Of a stretch of DNA of 64,000 nt, positions 63,540 through 64,000 are shown one piece after another. The stretch is from Pimelobacter simplex. GTDB taxonomy: Bacteria; Actinomycetota; Actinomycetes; Propionibacteriales; Nocardioidaceae. The stretch's first letter is position 1, and every line of letters begins with the position of its first letter. The notes below the pieces were generated by a model. It had not been told where the DNA came from. It searched no databases and saw only the letters and a list, made by a program, of their open reading frames with translations. The stretch is from positions 320,048-384,047 of the forward strand of contig NZ_FOUK01000006.1 of the NCBI RefSeq assembly GCF_900114845.1, written 5' to 3'. The position numbers and the translations under genes are program-made.

Positions 63540-64000
63540 TCAGCGGTCTCCTCGGGTCAGGCCCAGGCCGGGGCCCAGGCGGTCATGGGCCAGGCGGGCG
63601 AGCGGTACGTCGACGCCGAGCCCGTCGGCCAGCGCGATCGCGAAGCCGAGGTCCTTCTCCCCCAGTGCGGCGACGTGGGTGAAGACGCCGTGCCAGAAGT
63701 CGTCGGCGGCGAGCGGTGCCGTCGTCGGGCGGTGCATGATCGCGCCGGGTCCACCGGTGATCGCGTCGGTGTGCCGGACGACGTCGCCGAGCGCGACGAG
63801 GTCGAGGCCGGCGACCTCGGCGAGCCGCTGCGCCTCGGTGACCGCGGTGAACGCGACGAAGTGGATGAGGTTGCGGGCCAGCTTCATCCGGGTGCCGGCG
63901 CCGACCGGTCCGGCGTGCACGACCTTGGCGCCCATCGCCTCCAGCACCGGGCGGGCCGCGGCGAACGCCTCGTCGTCACCGCCGACCATGATCGCCAGGC
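63540..64000 (-). CDS. 3-hydroxyisobutyrate dehydrogenase-like NAD(P)-binding protein, C-terminal part (5' end outside window)
   Basis: The frame is open to the window edge, so the start and the Rossmann domain lie outside. The visible 153 residues begin LAIMVGGDDEAFAAARPVLE, a hallmark of 6-phosphogluconate/3-hydroxyisobutyrate dehydrogenases, followed by the catalytic-Lys motif GAGTRMKLARNLIHFVAFTA and a C-terminal helical domain (HVAALGEKDLGFAIALADGL). The enzyme oxidises or reduces a beta-hydroxy acid. It is one base from the CMD gene and probably in the same operon. Confidence 0.9.
   Translation of the reverse strand, partial: LAIMVGGDDEAFAAARPVLEAMGAKVVHAGPVGAGTRMKLARNLIHFVAFTAVTEAQRLAEVAGLDLVALGDVVRHTDAITGGPGAIMHRPTTAPLAADDFWHGVFTHVAALGEKDLGFAIALADGLGVDVPLARLAHDRLGPGLGLTRGDR

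Overview
The window comes from a very GC-rich, motile actinobacterium, probably of the Nocardioides/Propionibacteriales type. The evidence is strong third-position G/C bias, frequent GTG starts, 4-base ATGA/GTGA gene overlaps, a complete flagellar export/motor operon, and the mycobacteria-like cluster sepX/glpR - rimJ-like - moaB - moaC - moeA/glp - UDP-glucose pyrophosphorylase - fthC - FmdB - SAF protein - mscL. The genus is an inference; no rRNA or species marker is present.

Layout. (1) 1-18146, plus strand: flagellar genes fliF(partial)-fliG-fliH-fliI-fliJ-[NlpC/P60 + lytic transglycosylase]-fliK-flgD-flgE-flbD-motA-motB-fliL-fliM-fliN-fliO-fliP-fliQ-fliR-flhB-flhA, ending in a small membrane protein. 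Together they build the MS ring, C ring, export gate, hook and stator. Two internal promoters of sigma-28 (FliA/WhiG) type were found, before flbD-motAB and before flhA. (2) 18127-25174: a DevS/DosS-like sensor kinase, a thioesterase, an alpha/beta hydrolase, an HdeD-like membrane protein, a SnoaL-like protein, two PAP2-type phosphatases and a gene of unknown function. (3) 25228-31289: an ABC-F ribosome-protection-type ATPase with an attenuator-like leader, several unknown genes, and a 1.5-kb insert bounded by a perfect 42-bp direct repeat that holds a lipoprotein gene and a truncated SelB-like N-terminus. (4) 31283-37700, minus strand: a six-gene uptake/catabolic operon (glutamine amidotransferase-type hydrolase, DUF3830 protein, three-part polar amino-acid ABC transporter, aldehyde dehydrogenase) next to a double-domain Lrp/AsnC regulator. 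(5) 37734-44115: glycosyltransferase, TPR lipoprotein, collagen-like protein, EamA transporter, a TetR regulator with a double operator and its divergent hydrolase, and an unknown coiled-coil membrane protein. (6) 44725-55472: tRNA-Ala and the conserved division/molybdenum cofactor/cell-envelope cluster, with a CIRCE heat-shock operator before the FmdB (Ruc-like) gene. (7) 55469-64000: LCP cell-wall ligase, lipoprotein, tRNA-Arg, nitrilase, TetR, a 23-aa membrane microprotein, a repetitive LPXTG surface protein with a DosR-type box upstream, a phosphopantetheinyl transferase, a CMD-family protein and a partial 3-hydroxyisobutyrate-dehydrogenase-like gene.

A recurrent signature is a TANNNT box 6-8 nt before an ATG/GTG, the layout of actinobacterial leaderless genes. 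I used it to choose several starts. Two of these leaderless units are very short upstream ORFs, before the ABC-F gene and before the inserted lipoprotein. I did not find a clear, self-contained new multi-gene defence or biosynthetic system. The best candidates for new biology are the two leader-peptide arrangements, the repeat-bounded insert, the probable DosR-type link between kinase and surface protein, and the flagellar cell-wall hydrolase. All calls come from reading the sequence without database searches.
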